Origin: Chryseobacterium sp. 7
GTDB taxonomy: Bacteria > Bacteroidota > Bacteroidia > Flavobacteriales > Weeksellaceae
Reading direction: 5' to 3'
Assembly: GCF_003663845.1 (NCBI RefSeq)
Contig: NZ_RCCA01000001.1
Coordinates: 3,906,001 to 3,970,000 of the forward strand
DNA length: 64,000 bases
A model generated the notes under the pieces. It was not told the DNA's origin, made no database searches, and saw only the letters and a program-made list of their open reading frames with translations. Each line of letters opens with the position of its first letter. Position 1 is the first letter of the stretch. Positions 37,444 to 45,319 of the stretch are shown piece by piece. Made by a program: the position numbers and the translations under genes.

Positions 37444-38127
37444 TTATAATGGGCTTAGGTAGTATCCGAATCCAGAACGGGTGTGGATCAGTTTTATTTT
37501 AAAATCTTTATCAATCTTTTTCCTCAGGAAATTAATATAAACTTCAACCGTATTGGTATTCGTATTAAAATTGTGCTCCCATACATGTTCTGTGATCTGT
37601 TGTTTGGAAACAGTTCTTCCCTGCGCTTCTGCAAGGTATACCAACAGCTGAAATTCTTTTAATGTAAGGGTTATTTCATTTCCTCCACGATACACCTTCT
37701 GTTCTGTTTTGTTGATAATAAGATCATCAATTCTGAGGATATCCTGATCTGAATTATCAGAAGGAGCTTTTCTTCTCAATAAAGAATTGATTCTTAAAAG
37801 AAGTTCTTCAAACTGAAAAGGCTTTACAAGATAGTCGTCTGCTAATCTGGTAAAGGCATCCTTTTTATCAGAGATATCTCCATAAGCAGAGATGATGATG
37901 ATTGGGGTATTTTTATCAAAAGAACGAATCGTCTGGCATACATCAAGCCCATTTATTTTAGGAACATTAATGTCCAGCAGATACAAATCATAAGTACTGT
38001 TTTTTATCTGGCGGAGAAAAGTTTCGCCGTCATAGATCTTATCACAATGAAAATTATTGGATTCTAAAAATCTACAAAGCTCTGCAGACAGAATGAGATC
38101 ATCTTCTAATAAAAGAATATTCATCAA
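37444..38127 (-). CDS. OmpR/PhoB-family response regulator
   Basis: 227 aa. Receiver domain with the acidic pair LLEDD near residue 6 and the phospho-acceptor Asp in DLYLLDINVPKINGLDV (near 52), Lys near 102 (DDYLVKPFQF), then a winged-helix DNA-binding domain (LTLKEFQLLVYLAEAQGRTVSKQQI). Cognate partner of the adjoining kinase. Likely activates the efflux genes next door. Confidence 0.9.
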   Translation of the reverse strand: MMNILLLEDDLILSAELCRFLESNNFHCDKIYDGETFLRQIKNSTYDLYLLDINVPKINGLDVCQTIRSFDKNTPIIIISAYGDISDKKDAFTRLADDYLVKPFQFEELLLRINSLLRRKAPSDNSDQDILRIDDLIINKTEQKVYRGGNEITLTLKEFQLLVYLAEAQGRTVSKQQITEHVWEHNFNTNTNTVEVYINFLRKKIDKDFKIKLIHTRSGFGYYLSPL

Positions 38128-38352
38128 AAATTTATTTTACACGAATTTAACGAAAATTTTACGATTGTGATTCTATTGGTGAAGTAAAAGTTTTCATGAT
38201 GTATCTATATTCAACTTTTAAACATATAAGATAAAAATATTAGGCCGAAATCAGTTTGATATTTTAACTAAGCAGGTGTTTAATGATAAGCTTCTCTTTA
38301 AAGATAAAATTGATTTCTTTTTATGTGCTAAATAAATTAGGGCATAAAAAAA
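38128..38352. other. Host intergenic region left of the prophage junction
   Basis: 225 bp of AT-rich sequence upstream of the response-regulator gene. It should hold that gene's promoter. I see no gene and no clear consensus boxes. Confidence 0.5.
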
Positions 38353-38370
38353 TCCCGAAGAAATTCGGGA
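38353..38370 (-). terminator. Terminator of the original tRNA-Thr gene
   Basis: Perfect 7-bp stem (TCCCGAA / TTCGGGA) with a GAAA loop, followed by seven T on the minus strand. It sits just behind the displaced tRNA 3' end, so this side keeps the original host downstream region. Confidence 0.85.
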
Positions 38371-38378
38371 AAATCGAG

Positions 38379-38420
38379 AGCCAACTACGGGACTTGAACC
38401 CGTGACCTCTTCCTTACCAA
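38379..38420 (-). other. 3' half of tRNA-Thr(GGT): prophage attachment site
   Basis: On the minus strand the sequence supplies anticodon loop TTGGTAA, the 3' anticodon strand GGAAG, variable loop, T-arm (ACGGG TTCAAGT CCCGT), acceptor strand AGTTGGC and discriminator T. To the right of 38,420 the partner strand (CTTCC expected) is absent. The tRNA is therefore cut at the anticodon loop, as tyrosine integrases do. The complete tRNA-Thr should lie at the far prophage end outside the window. Confidence 0.82.
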
Positions 38421-38456
38421 AGACAATCCTACTCTTAATACATTTTTAACATTACT

Positions 38457-38554
38457 GATTTACAGTGATTTACATTTTAAAAAACTATGTTTTTCTGTTT
38501 TTTTATTAACTTCTATTAACGATATTATTAACTTCTGAAAACATTCTGAAAACA
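38457..38554. repeat. Cluster of direct repeats inside the left attachment region
   Basis: GATTTACA occurs twice 10 bp apart (38,457 and 38,467), TTATTAACTTCT twice 22 bp apart (38,503 and 38,525) and TTCTGAAAACA twice in tandem (38,533 and 38,544). Such repeats beside an att core usually are integrase arm or excisionase sites. No gene lies in 38,421-38,620. Confidence 0.6.
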
Positions 38555-38620
38555 CCTTTAGCAGGGGCTTTATAAAGTATATATAATTAAAATTATTTAA
38601 TCTTTTTTACGTACAAATTT

Positions 38621-39391
38621 TCACATTGTAAGCCTTTGGAATTTAGCCCAGGCAGTCACTTGATAAAGCTTTACAATAAAGTTAATAGGTACTTCTTCAG
38701 GTTCGTAGCCCGTTTTATCATATTCAGGCAGACAATCGGGTAGTAAAATCAATGTATTTTTATCCTCTCTATTCCTCTTTACTATCTTAACCGTTCTTAA
38801 GCCATTTTCCATTACAATTCCGTAAAGTTCATTTGTAGGAAAATACGTCTGCCAATCCTGAATATCTCTTAATCCAATAACCGCACCGCTGGGTATTAAT
38901 CTTGAAATAGAATGCCCAACAAGATTACAAGCAAACTCAGCCCGATGAAAATCAGGGCTATTTATATAAAACGAAGGACTAACTGTAGAAAAAATCTCAT
39001 CAGAACTCCATCCTCCAGCAAAATCTATATCGTAATAAGGTATTTGCACAGGGCTTTCTGCCGGGAGAACAGCTATATTAGTTTTTCCATCTCTTTCAGC
39101 ACCACTTTCTAACATAGAGCTTTCAGTATTCACACTATCCTCCTCTTCTAAAATATTCTTTAGTTGTTGATTTTTTTTAATCAAATTTTCTTTTAGAATA
39201 ATACGCAATAACTCAGCTTTTGAATTGGGAATGCTACCTCCATTTTCATAAGAATTTATTGTTTTTCTCGTTACACTTAGCCGACTAGCTAGTTCTTCCT
39301 GAGTTATACCTGCTTTTTTTCTAAGCTCCCTTAATTGACCAGCTAATTCACCATCAGTTAATTTGGTTTTTTTTTCATTCATTTTCAACAA
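38621..39391 (-). CDS. Phage repressor, HTH plus LexA/S24-like domain
   Basis: 256 aa (an inner ATG at 39382 is equally possible). Helix-turn-helix of the XRE type at about residues 18-70 (LRKKAGITQEELASRLSVTRKTINSYENG). A linker follows, then an S24 peptidase-like domain with a Ser in NLVGHSISRLIPSG and a Lys in TVKIVKR at the places of the catalytic Ser-Lys dyad. Expected to hold the prophage silent and to be inactivated on DNA damage. It is the only minus-strand phage gene outside the cargo and diverges from the early operon across the operator region. Confidence 0.85.
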   Translation of the reverse strand: MLKMNEKKTKLTDGELAGQLRELRKKAGITQEELASRLSVTRKTINSYENGGSIPNSKAELLRIILKENLIKKNQQLKNILEEEDSVNTESSMLESGAERDGKTNIAVLPAESPVQIPYYDIDFAGGWSSDEIFSTVSPSFYINSPDFHRAEFACNLVGHSISRLIPSGAVIGLRDIQDWQTYFPTNELYGIVMENGLRTVKIVKRNREDKNTLILLPDCLPEYDKTGYEPEEVPINFIVKLYQVTAWAKFQRLTM

Positions 39392-39416
39392 ATTATATTT
39401 TAAAAAGAGAAAAAAG

Positions 39417-39458
39417 GTTACAAAATATTGTGTGTAACTTTTTGTTACATTATATTTG
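39417..39458 (+). promoter_or_regulatory. Early promoter and repressor operators
   Basis: Between the divergent repressor and early gene: GTTACA (39417) pairs with TGTAAC (39433-39438), and GTAAC (39434) pairs with GTTAC (39444-39448), two overlapping inverted repeats. TATATTTG (39451-39458) is a -7 box for rightward transcription. The overlap fits repressor control, but the binding itself is inferred. Confidence 0.55.
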
Positions 39459-39497
39459 TATCATAATACACCTCATTAGTGTGCAAATATATATAAA

Positions 39498-39794
39498 ATG
39501 AAAGCAATATCATCACACAGAGCAGAAAAAATAATAAAAATTAAAGCAATGGACAAAAGAGAATTAATAAGAAAATGGTTTAGTATTCTTGATAAAACAC
39601 ATAAAAACAATGTAGAAATTGAATTAAGTCAAAAGCATAATGTTACAACCATGACTGTACGATGTACATGGATCTATTCCGGTAAGCTATCTGACAGTTT
39701 ACTTGACGAAGTTCTTGAAACCCTACAGAGACATTGCGAAAAACAGGAAACTGAGTATTTCAAAAGGAAACAGTCTTTAATTGACGCTATTTAA
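39498..39794 (+). CDS. Small early phage protein of unknown function
   Basis: 98 aa, basic N-terminal part, then an alpha/beta segment (VEIELSQKHNVTTMTVRCTWIYSG) and a helical, charged C-terminus. No family recognised. First gene right of the operator region, so expressed early. An inner ATG (39549, MDKREL) could be the true start. Confidence 0.55.
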   Translation: MKAISSHRAEKIIKIKAMDKRELIRKWFSILDKTHKNNVEIELSQKHNVTTMTVRCTWIYSGKLSDSLLDEVLETLQRHCEKQETEYFKRKQSLIDAI

Positions 39795-39800
39795 TTGATT

Positions 39801-39977
39801 ATGTCAAATGATTTAAACATATCAAAAATATTGAATCAACTAGATTCTATAATCGCTTATCACAGACTAGCAATAGATAAAGCTGCAATGCTAAGAAGGG
39901 AGTTGTCTGGTGTGGGAACTAACAACTCCCCCAAAGGGGAAAAGGTCTTCCCGAGGAAGAGAAAGCAAAATTACTAG
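39801..39977 (+). CDS. Small early phage protein of unknown function
   Basis: 58 aa from the ATG at 39801, six nt after the previous stop. An in-frame TTG at 39795 is less likely. Helical N-terminal half (ISKILNQLDSIIAYHRLAIDKAAMLRREL) and a basic tail (FPRKRKQNY). Unknown role. Confidence 0.45.
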   Translation: MSNDLNISKILNQLDSIIAYHRLAIDKAAMLRRELSGVGTNNSPKGEKVFPRKRKQNY

Positions 39978-40012
39978 GTAGACGTACAAAGAATATGTAC
40001 AGAAAATAAAAA

Positions 40013-40044
40013 ATCACCTGCACATGGCAGATGATCACTTTTTA
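40013..40044 (+). terminator. Terminator-like hairpin in the early region
   Basis: 9-bp stem with one mismatch (ATCACCTGC / GCAGATGAT) ending in CACTTTTT. It lies 36 nt after the preceding small gene. Confidence 0.5.
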
Positions 40045-40130
40045 ACACTAATTATTGTTTTCAACAATAAGATGAGCCACAAATATACAAAAAAATAAAA
40101 ACAGTTCCGTTTAAATGTTACAAAGTGAAA

Positions 40131-40238
40131 ATGTTAAGGATAGCTATGAAACCACACACTAAAGACATTCCTACTCCAATTGCAATACTATCGATCGTAG
40201 CAGGAATTCTTTTAACCGGATATATCCAATTCCTTTAA
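40131..40238 (+). CDS. Tiny membrane peptide
   Basis: 35 codons (or 30 from the inner ATG at 40146, which has AAGGA 6 nt upstream). The C-terminal two thirds form a hydrophobic helix (PIAILSIVAGILLTGYIQFL) that could span the membrane. Small hydrophobic peptides of this kind are common in early phage regions. Coding status rests only on frame, start and hydrophobicity. Confidence 0.4.
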   Translation: MLRIAMKPHTKDIPTPIAILSIVAGILLTGYIQFL

Positions 40239-40286
40239 AAATAACAAAAATAAAATAAATGATGGAATTACAAAATATTTAACAAT

Positions 40287-41066
40287 ATGGAAATCAAAAT
40301 ATTAGAACAAAAAGAAATTCTAGGTAAAAATATTACTTTTTATGGAACAAATGACAATCCTTTGTTCTTAGCTAAAGATGTCGCTCAATGGCTCGGATTA
40401 ACAAACGTGACTGACATGATAAGCAGAGTTGACCAAGATGAGGTGACTAAGTTAAACTTAGGAAGTCTCCAAGGGTGGTGTAATTTTTTAACTGAAAATG
40501 GTCTTTATGAAGTTTTAATGCAATCACGAAAACCCATTGCAAAAACTTTAAAGAGAGGAATCAAACAGGTTTTAAAACAAATAAGGCTGACAGGAGGATA
40601 TATTCCTATACAAAACAATGACTCTCCTGAAATGATAATGGCTAAAGGATTTCAAGTAGCCATGCAAACTATTGAAAGCGTAAAGATGCAGAATAAGCAA
40701 CTACAAATGCAAAATGAGATCCAGCAGCAAAAGATCATAAGTGACGCTCCTTGGGTTGACTTATCAAAAAACTGTTATAACAGCACCGGATCCTACACAG
40801 CCTCTATCCTATCAGCAAGATTAGGATTTAAAAGCGCAAAAGCATTGAATGCAGAATTGAAAAAGTTAGGCGTACAATACAAAATAAAAGGTGATGATTG
40901 TTGGAAGCTTACTGCAAAATATTCTGGTAATGGATATACTAAAACAATACCATATCCATTTTTCAGATCTGACGGAACCTCTGACACCAAAAACAGAATG
41001 GAATGGACCGAGAAAGGATTTGTTTTCCTCAGGGAGTTTTTGAGTAAAAAACAGATCATGCCATAA
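40287..41066 (+). CDS. Phage antirepressor (BRO-N plus KilAC domains)
   Basis: 259 aa. N-terminal BRO domain (residues 13-100: ITFYGTNDNPLFLAKDVAQWLGL ... WCNFLTENGLYEVLMQSRKPIAKTLKRGIKQVL), a Gln-rich coiled linker (about 125-150), and a C-terminal KilAC domain (residues 160-255: SARLGFKSAKALNAELKKLGVQYKIKG ... WTEKGFVFLREFL). Such proteins interfere with repressor or host regulators. The pairing with an S24 repressor suggests a role in the lysis-lysogeny switch. Confidence 0.82.
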   Translation: MEIKILEQKEILGKNITFYGTNDNPLFLAKDVAQWLGLTNVTDMISRVDQDEVTKLNLGSLQGWCNFLTENGLYEVLMQSRKPIAKTLKRGIKQVLKQIRLTGGYIPIQNNDSPEMIMAKGFQVAMQTIESVKMQNKQLQMQNEIQQQKIISDAPWVDLSKNCYNSTGSYTASILSARLGFKSAKALNAELKKLGVQYKIKGDDCWKLTAKYSGNGYTKTIPYPFFRSDGTSDTKNRMEWTEKGFVFLREFLSKKQIMP

Positions 41067-41117
41067 ATTCTTTCAAATGTACTAAAAAAGCACTTTTAAA
41101 AACTATAAAATAATATA

Positions 41118-41483
41118 ATGACATTTTACCAAGACAACAAAAGAAACGAAGCTCAACGATTCAGTAACGACACATTTAAACTTAGATTATCAGATCTTAT
41201 AATGGGATATGTTCCGTCCTTTGACAATTTTTTGAAAGAGTTCTTAAAAAGTGAACTTTTTTTGAATTGCGGAGATAGTGTAAGCCCCGTGTATCAAGGA
41301 ACAGATCCAGAAGATGGTATTATAGATTACTTAATTGATATTCCTTTAGCTTCATTTATTCTGTATGACTTATTTAATAAAACAACGGATGAGTATTTTA
41401 AAAGTCAGATTGATCTTAGAATAACGGAACTCACTGATACAATCGGTCCACGCACAGGAGAACTAGTCATTAAGAGTTATTAA
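41118..41483 (+). CDS. Phage protein of unknown function
   Basis: 121 aa, acidic, mainly helical. It holds a SDLIMGYVPSFDNFLKEFLKSELFLNCGDSVSPVYQ segment and ends TIGPRTGELVIKSY. No family recognised. It lies between the antirepressor and the replication genes, so a replication or regulatory accessory is possible. Confidence 0.5.
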   Translation: MTFYQDNKRNEAQRFSNDTFKLRLSDLIMGYVPSFDNFLKEFLKSELFLNCGDSVSPVYQGTDPEDGIIDYLIDIPLASFILYDLFNKTTDEYFKSQIDLRITELTDTIGPRTGELVIKSY

Positions 41484-41544
41484 GCCTTAAAAAATCAAAG
41501 GGGTTGATATTGATTCGCCTATCCTCCATTAAATAAAAAATAAA

Positions 41545-42360
41545 ATGAGCTACAAAGATGCCTATTACTTCAGTCATGACAGCAATGCCAGACAGGATGA
41601 AAAAATAATAGCTCTGAGAATGAAACTCGGATGGGAAGGTTACGGACTTTACTGGGCACTTATTGAGAAATTGAGAGATGCAACAAATTATATGTGTGTT
41701 AAAGATTATAATCTTATAGCCTTTGACCTACGTTCTGATGCTGCGAAAATAAAATCTATTATAGAAGAATTTGGGTTATTTGCCTTCACCATTAATGAAA
41801 CTGGTGAGTGCTTCTACTCCATGTCTTTAATAAAAAGAATGACTCAATTTGATAGTGCAAAAGCTAAACTGTCTGTTTCTGGAATTAAAGGGAATCTCAT
41901 TAAAAATAAGCACATAACAAAGGCTCAAGCTGCTAGTATGAATGATGATGAAATCCTTGAATTAAATGAGAAAATTAAGGGTAATAACGGGGGCGGATCG
42001 GGGGCGGGTCGGGAGACGACCGCAAATAAAGGAAAGGAAAGTAAAGGAGATAAGAGTAAAGAAAAGGAAATAGAAGTATATAGACAATTCCTCCACCTTT
42101 CTATTTCTGTTGAAGATTTTGACAAATTGATTGAAACCGGATATTCCAAGGAGCAAATAGATTCTATTCTGGAGAGCATTGAGAATTACGGTCCGAACAA
42201 GAAATACAAGTCTCTTTTTATTACAGCAAAGAACTGGCTAAAGAAAGATTTTGGAGTTCCCAAAACGAAAGAGGAGCAGGTTGTTATTGAAAATGAGACA
42301 GAAGAAGAAAGATTCCATAGGGAATGGAAGGCGAAAAATAAAACAATACCAATGCACTGA
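41545..42360 (+). CDS. DUF4373 (Lin1244/Lin1753-like) replication protein
   Basis: 271 aa. The N-terminal domain (residues 5-110, YYFSHDSNARQDEKIIALRMKLGWEGYGLYWALIEKLRDA) matches the DnaD-like DUF4373 family found in Firmicutes and Bacteroidetes phages. A Gly-rich linker (about 147-165) precedes a C-terminal helical domain that ends in an acidic stretch. Its stop overlaps the primase-helicase start by one base, so they are translationally coupled, which supports a helicase-loading role (inference). Confidence 0.78.
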   Translation: MSYKDAYYFSHDSNARQDEKIIALRMKLGWEGYGLYWALIEKLRDATNYMCVKDYNLIAFDLRSDAAKIKSIIEEFGLFAFTINETGECFYSMSLIKRMTQFDSAKAKLSVSGIKGNLIKNKHITKAQAASMNDDEILELNEKIKGNNGGGSGAGRETTANKGKESKGDKSKEKEIEVYRQFLHLSISVEDFDKLIETGYSKEQIDSILESIENYGPNKKYKSLFITAKNWLKKDFGVPKTKEEQVVIENETEEERFHREWKAKNKTIPMH

Positions 42361-44168
42361 TGGAAACGATTATCTCGCTGGCAACGATGCTCACATATGA
42401 CATCACGGCAAACAAGCAGGGGGAAAACTACATGCCTTGTCCCGAATGTTCACACAACAGGAGAAAGAAAAATGTAAAATGTTTCTCCTACAACGCTGAA
42501 AAAGAAGCTGGATATTGCAATCACTGTGAAGCAAGATTTGTAAAACATAACCCATACGAGAAGAAGGAGTATGTCAAGCCAACATTTGAATTTCAGAATT
42601 ACACAAAGCTTTCAGACAAGTTGGTTAAATGGTTTGAAAATCGGGGAATATCGCAGCGAACACTTTTGTCAATGAAAATTTCTGAAAAGAAGGAATACAT
42701 GCCTCAAACGGAAAAAGAAGAAAATTGCATTGTTTTTCCATTCTTTAAAAAATCGGAACTGATTAATCTGAAATATCGAGATGCAAAGAAGAATTTCAAG
42801 TTAGCATCCGGCGCTGAATTAATCTGGTTTAACTATGATGCAATACTCAATCATGATGAGGTTATTATTTGTGAGGGCGAGATAGATGCTTTAAGCTTTA
42901 TTCAGTCCGGATTTGATAATGTTATTTCTGTTCCTAACGGTGCAAATATTGGAAGAATGGAATATTTCGACAGTAGTTTTGAGGATCTGAATAAGATTAA
43001 AACATTCGTGATAGCAGTTGACAATGACTTAAAAGGGATAGAGCTGAAACAAGATTTAATCAGAAGGCTTGGAATGGAAAAATGCAAAACCGCATCATTT
43101 AAGCAATTTAAAGACGCAAACGAACTCTTAGTATCAGAAGGGGTGGATAGCGTTCAAAGAGCTATAAAAGAAGCCAAATTAATTAAGCTACCGGATATAT
43201 ACTCTGTGGATGATTTCAGGAATGAACTAAACGATTATTTTGAAAACGGAATGCCGCAAGGTAAAGAGCTTGGAATACCAGAATTGGATAAAATAATACG
43301 ATGGCAGACTGGCCGTTTCGGAGTAGCAACCGGAATTCCAGGAATGGGGAAAAGTGAATTCATAGATTTTGTATACAGCAAATTAAATATTCTCTATGAC
43401 TGGCCATTAGGGTATTATTCGCCCGAATCAATGCCTTTACAGCTTCACTTCAGTAAATTATTTCCAAAGTTTGTAGGAAAGGAATACAAAAAAGGAGTTG
43501 TGAATGAAAGTGAGAAGTATACTGGAGAAGAACATATCAACAAAAATGTTTTCTGGGTAAATCCTCCTGTTGATATGGACATCAATGAAATATTGGCAAG
43601 ATTTGAATATTTAGTTAAGGCAAAGGGATGTAAGGCTTTTGTGATAGATCCATTTAATAGAATTGAGCAATCAGCAAATCATTCAGACAATGAAAGGTTG
43701 TTTATCAAAAAAAGCCTCGTTACAATGAGCAATTTCGCTAAGAGAACAGATAGTTTATTATTTCTCATTGCACACCCTACTAAAATGCAAAAGGAAAAAG
43801 GAATTTATAAAATACCTGGTCCTTATGACATTTCCGGTTCTGCCGATTTTTGGAATATGTTGGATTATACCTTAACCGTACATAGGACACAGAATGAAGA
43901 TGGTAAGTTTCAGTCATTTGGAATCGTGATTGTCCAGAAGGCAAAAATCAACAAGACCATGGGAGATACAGGAACATGGGGGTATTGGTACAACATAAAC
44001 AATGGTCGGTACATCACTGATCACGATGACGGAAGACCTAAACAATGGGATAATTCAAATTGGATAACCAAAGTAGAATATTTTCCACCTGAAGAAAAAG
44101 AATATCAAGTACAGCCTGTAACAATAAACGAAGCTTTTGGAGATGAGTACGCTGAATTACCATTCTGA
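42360..44168 (+). CDS. Phage primase-helicase (T7 gp4-like)
   Basis: 602 aa. Zinc finger with Cys27, Cys30, Cys53 and Cys56. A TOPRIM fold (VIICEGEIDALSF near 168-180, then IAVDNDLKG near 218) that synthesises primers. A DnaB-type RecA helicase domain with Walker A GIPGMGKSEF near 324 and a KAFVIDPFNRIE strand near 425. Unwinds the phage replication fork and primes it. Length is close to T7 gp4. Directly coupled to the DUF4373 gene. Confidence 0.88.
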   Translation: METIISLATMLTYDITANKQGENYMPCPECSHNRRKKNVKCFSYNAEKEAGYCNHCEARFVKHNPYEKKEYVKPTFEFQNYTKLSDKLVKWFENRGISQRTLLSMKISEKKEYMPQTEKEENCIVFPFFKKSELINLKYRDAKKNFKLASGAELIWFNYDAILNHDEVIICEGEIDALSFIQSGFDNVISVPNGANIGRMEYFDSSFEDLNKIKTFVIAVDNDLKGIELKQDLIRRLGMEKCKTASFKQFKDANELLVSEGVDSVQRAIKEAKLIKLPDIYSVDDFRNELNDYFENGMPQGKELGIPELDKIIRWQTGRFGVATGIPGMGKSEFIDFVYSKLNILYDWPLGYYSPESMPLQLHFSKLFPKFVGKEYKKGVVNESEKYTGEEHINKNVFWVNPPVDMDINEILARFEYLVKAKGCKAFVIDPFNRIEQSANHSDNERLFIKKSLVTMSNFAKRTDSLLFLIAHPTKMQKEKGIYKIPGPYDISGSADFWNMLDYTLTVHRTQNEDGKFQSFGIVIVQKAKINKTMGDTGTWGYWYNINNGRYITDHDDGRPKQWDNSNWITKVEYFPPEEKEYQVQPVTINEAFGDEYAELPF

Positions 44169-44235
44169 TATTGGATTGAGAGAATTTACGGCTTTACCCC
44201 TTGTATTGAATTTTAAGAATTATAAAATGTAACAT

Positions 44236-44511
44236 ATGCAAAGTCTAAAAAGCAAAACAAAAGACGGAACAGAGATAGAGATCATTATATCAGACAATGC
44301 CATTAAATCGGGGTTCAGCATTGGGAATTGGGCAGATCTGGAAATGATAGTAACGGATAAAAACAACGGACAGTATCAGGCTGATGTGTTTTTAAAGTCA
44401 GGATGGACCCATAAAGAACTTCAAGAAATTATAGCACAGACTGTCCTAAGTTGTGATGCAAAAGTTAAACGGGTAAAAGCAACCATCAAGGGGATTGTTT
44501 CAGTAAATTAA
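44236..44511 (+). CDS. Small phage protein of unknown function
   Basis: 91 aa, beta-rich then helical (SIGNWADLEMIVTDKNNGQY ... HKELQEIIAQTVLSC). No family recognised. It follows the primase-helicase by 67 nt and is the last gene before the packaging region. Confidence 0.5.
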   Translation: MQSLKSKTKDGTEIEIIISDNAIKSGFSIGNWADLEMIVTDKNNGQYQADVFLKSGWTHKELQEIIAQTVLSCDAKVKRVKATIKGIVSVN

Positions 44512-44654
44512 AAATATAAAATGCTACAGCGGGCTTGAAATTAAAAAAAGAGCTACGCCAGGCTGGAATTTGAGTAGGTACTTTACGGGAATCCCCTTCT
44601 ACGGCGCTACGAGCCCCAAAAAAGCGCTAGTCACAGAATTTTTTCCTGGTTGCC

Positions 44655-44765
44655 GGTTGCCAGTATGACAGCACAAAAATGCAGTATTAATAAGGGTTTT
44701 AGAAAGACCAGACTGGCAACCTGACACCACTTTGGTTGCCATCATGGTTGCCACTTTGGTTGCCA
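44655..44765 (+). repeat. GGTTGCCA iterons upstream of the small terminase (candidate packaging site)
   Basis: GGTTGCCA at 44655, 44734, 44746 and 44758, the last three exactly 12 bp apart, and one inverted copy (TGGCAACC, 44714). GGTTGCC also occurs at 44649. The surrounding 268-bp gap (44,512-44,779) has no gene and is locally more G+C-rich (44,560-44,640). In lambda-like phages the cos region with terminase-binding sites lies just before the small terminase gene, which fits. Confidence 0.7.
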
Positions 44766-44779
44766 CTCACTAAAAAATT

Positions 44780-45319
44780 ATGAAAAAAGAAAAATATTTA
44801 TCCATAAGAGCATATGCAAAGCGCGTAGGGGTAAGTCATGCTTCGATTCAGAAGGCCATCAAAGCAGGAAAAATTTCTAAAGGCTATGATTCAGAAACCA
44901 AAACCATCAACCCCGATATTGCAGATCAGGAATACGGTTTTCAGACCGAGATCAAAAAGATCAATGAAAAATTAAAAGAAAATATATCCCAGCAGCAATT
45001 GGAAGCTTACAGCGGGGTCGATGTCGTTGAGATACAAATCTCTCATCAGGACACAGCACCTGAAGCCTTGCGAAAGCAAATCATCATTAAAGCGCAGCTC
45101 GATCTCTTGAAACTCAAAACAGAAAGCGGACAGCTCGTAAACAAAGAAGAAGTGTATAAAGAAATTTACGCCTATGGCAAAGAAATCAGAATGAGTCTGC
45201 AAGCTATCCCCGACAGGATCATAGATCAGCTCCTGACCATGGACCGAAACGATGCCCATAAATTATTAACTGAAAGCATCAACGAATCTTTAATAAAACT
45301 TACCACCTATGCTCATTAA
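44780..45319 (+). CDS. Terminase small subunit (lambda Nu1-like)
   Basis: 179 aa. N-terminal winged-helix segment (LSIRAYAKRVGVSHASIQKAIKAGKI, residues 7-32), then a helical coiled region ending in a segment that would contact the large subunit. It binds the packaging site and loads the motor. It overlaps the large subunit gene by 11 nt. Identity is by order and the N-terminal HTH, since no distinctive catalytic motif exists in the family. Confidence 0.78.
   Translation: MKKEKYLSIRAYAKRVGVSHASIQKAIKAGKISKGYDSETKTINPDIADQEYGFQTEIKKINEKLKENISQQQLEAYSGVDVVEIQISHQDTAPEALRKQIIIKAQLDLLKLKTESGQLVNKEEVYKEIYAYGKEIRMSLQAIPDRIIDQLLTMDRNDAHKLLTESINESLIKLTTYAH

Noticed and set aside
38379..38450. Complete tRNA-Thr
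   Set aside because: The 5' anticodon strand, D-arm and 5' acceptor strand are missing to the right of 38,420.
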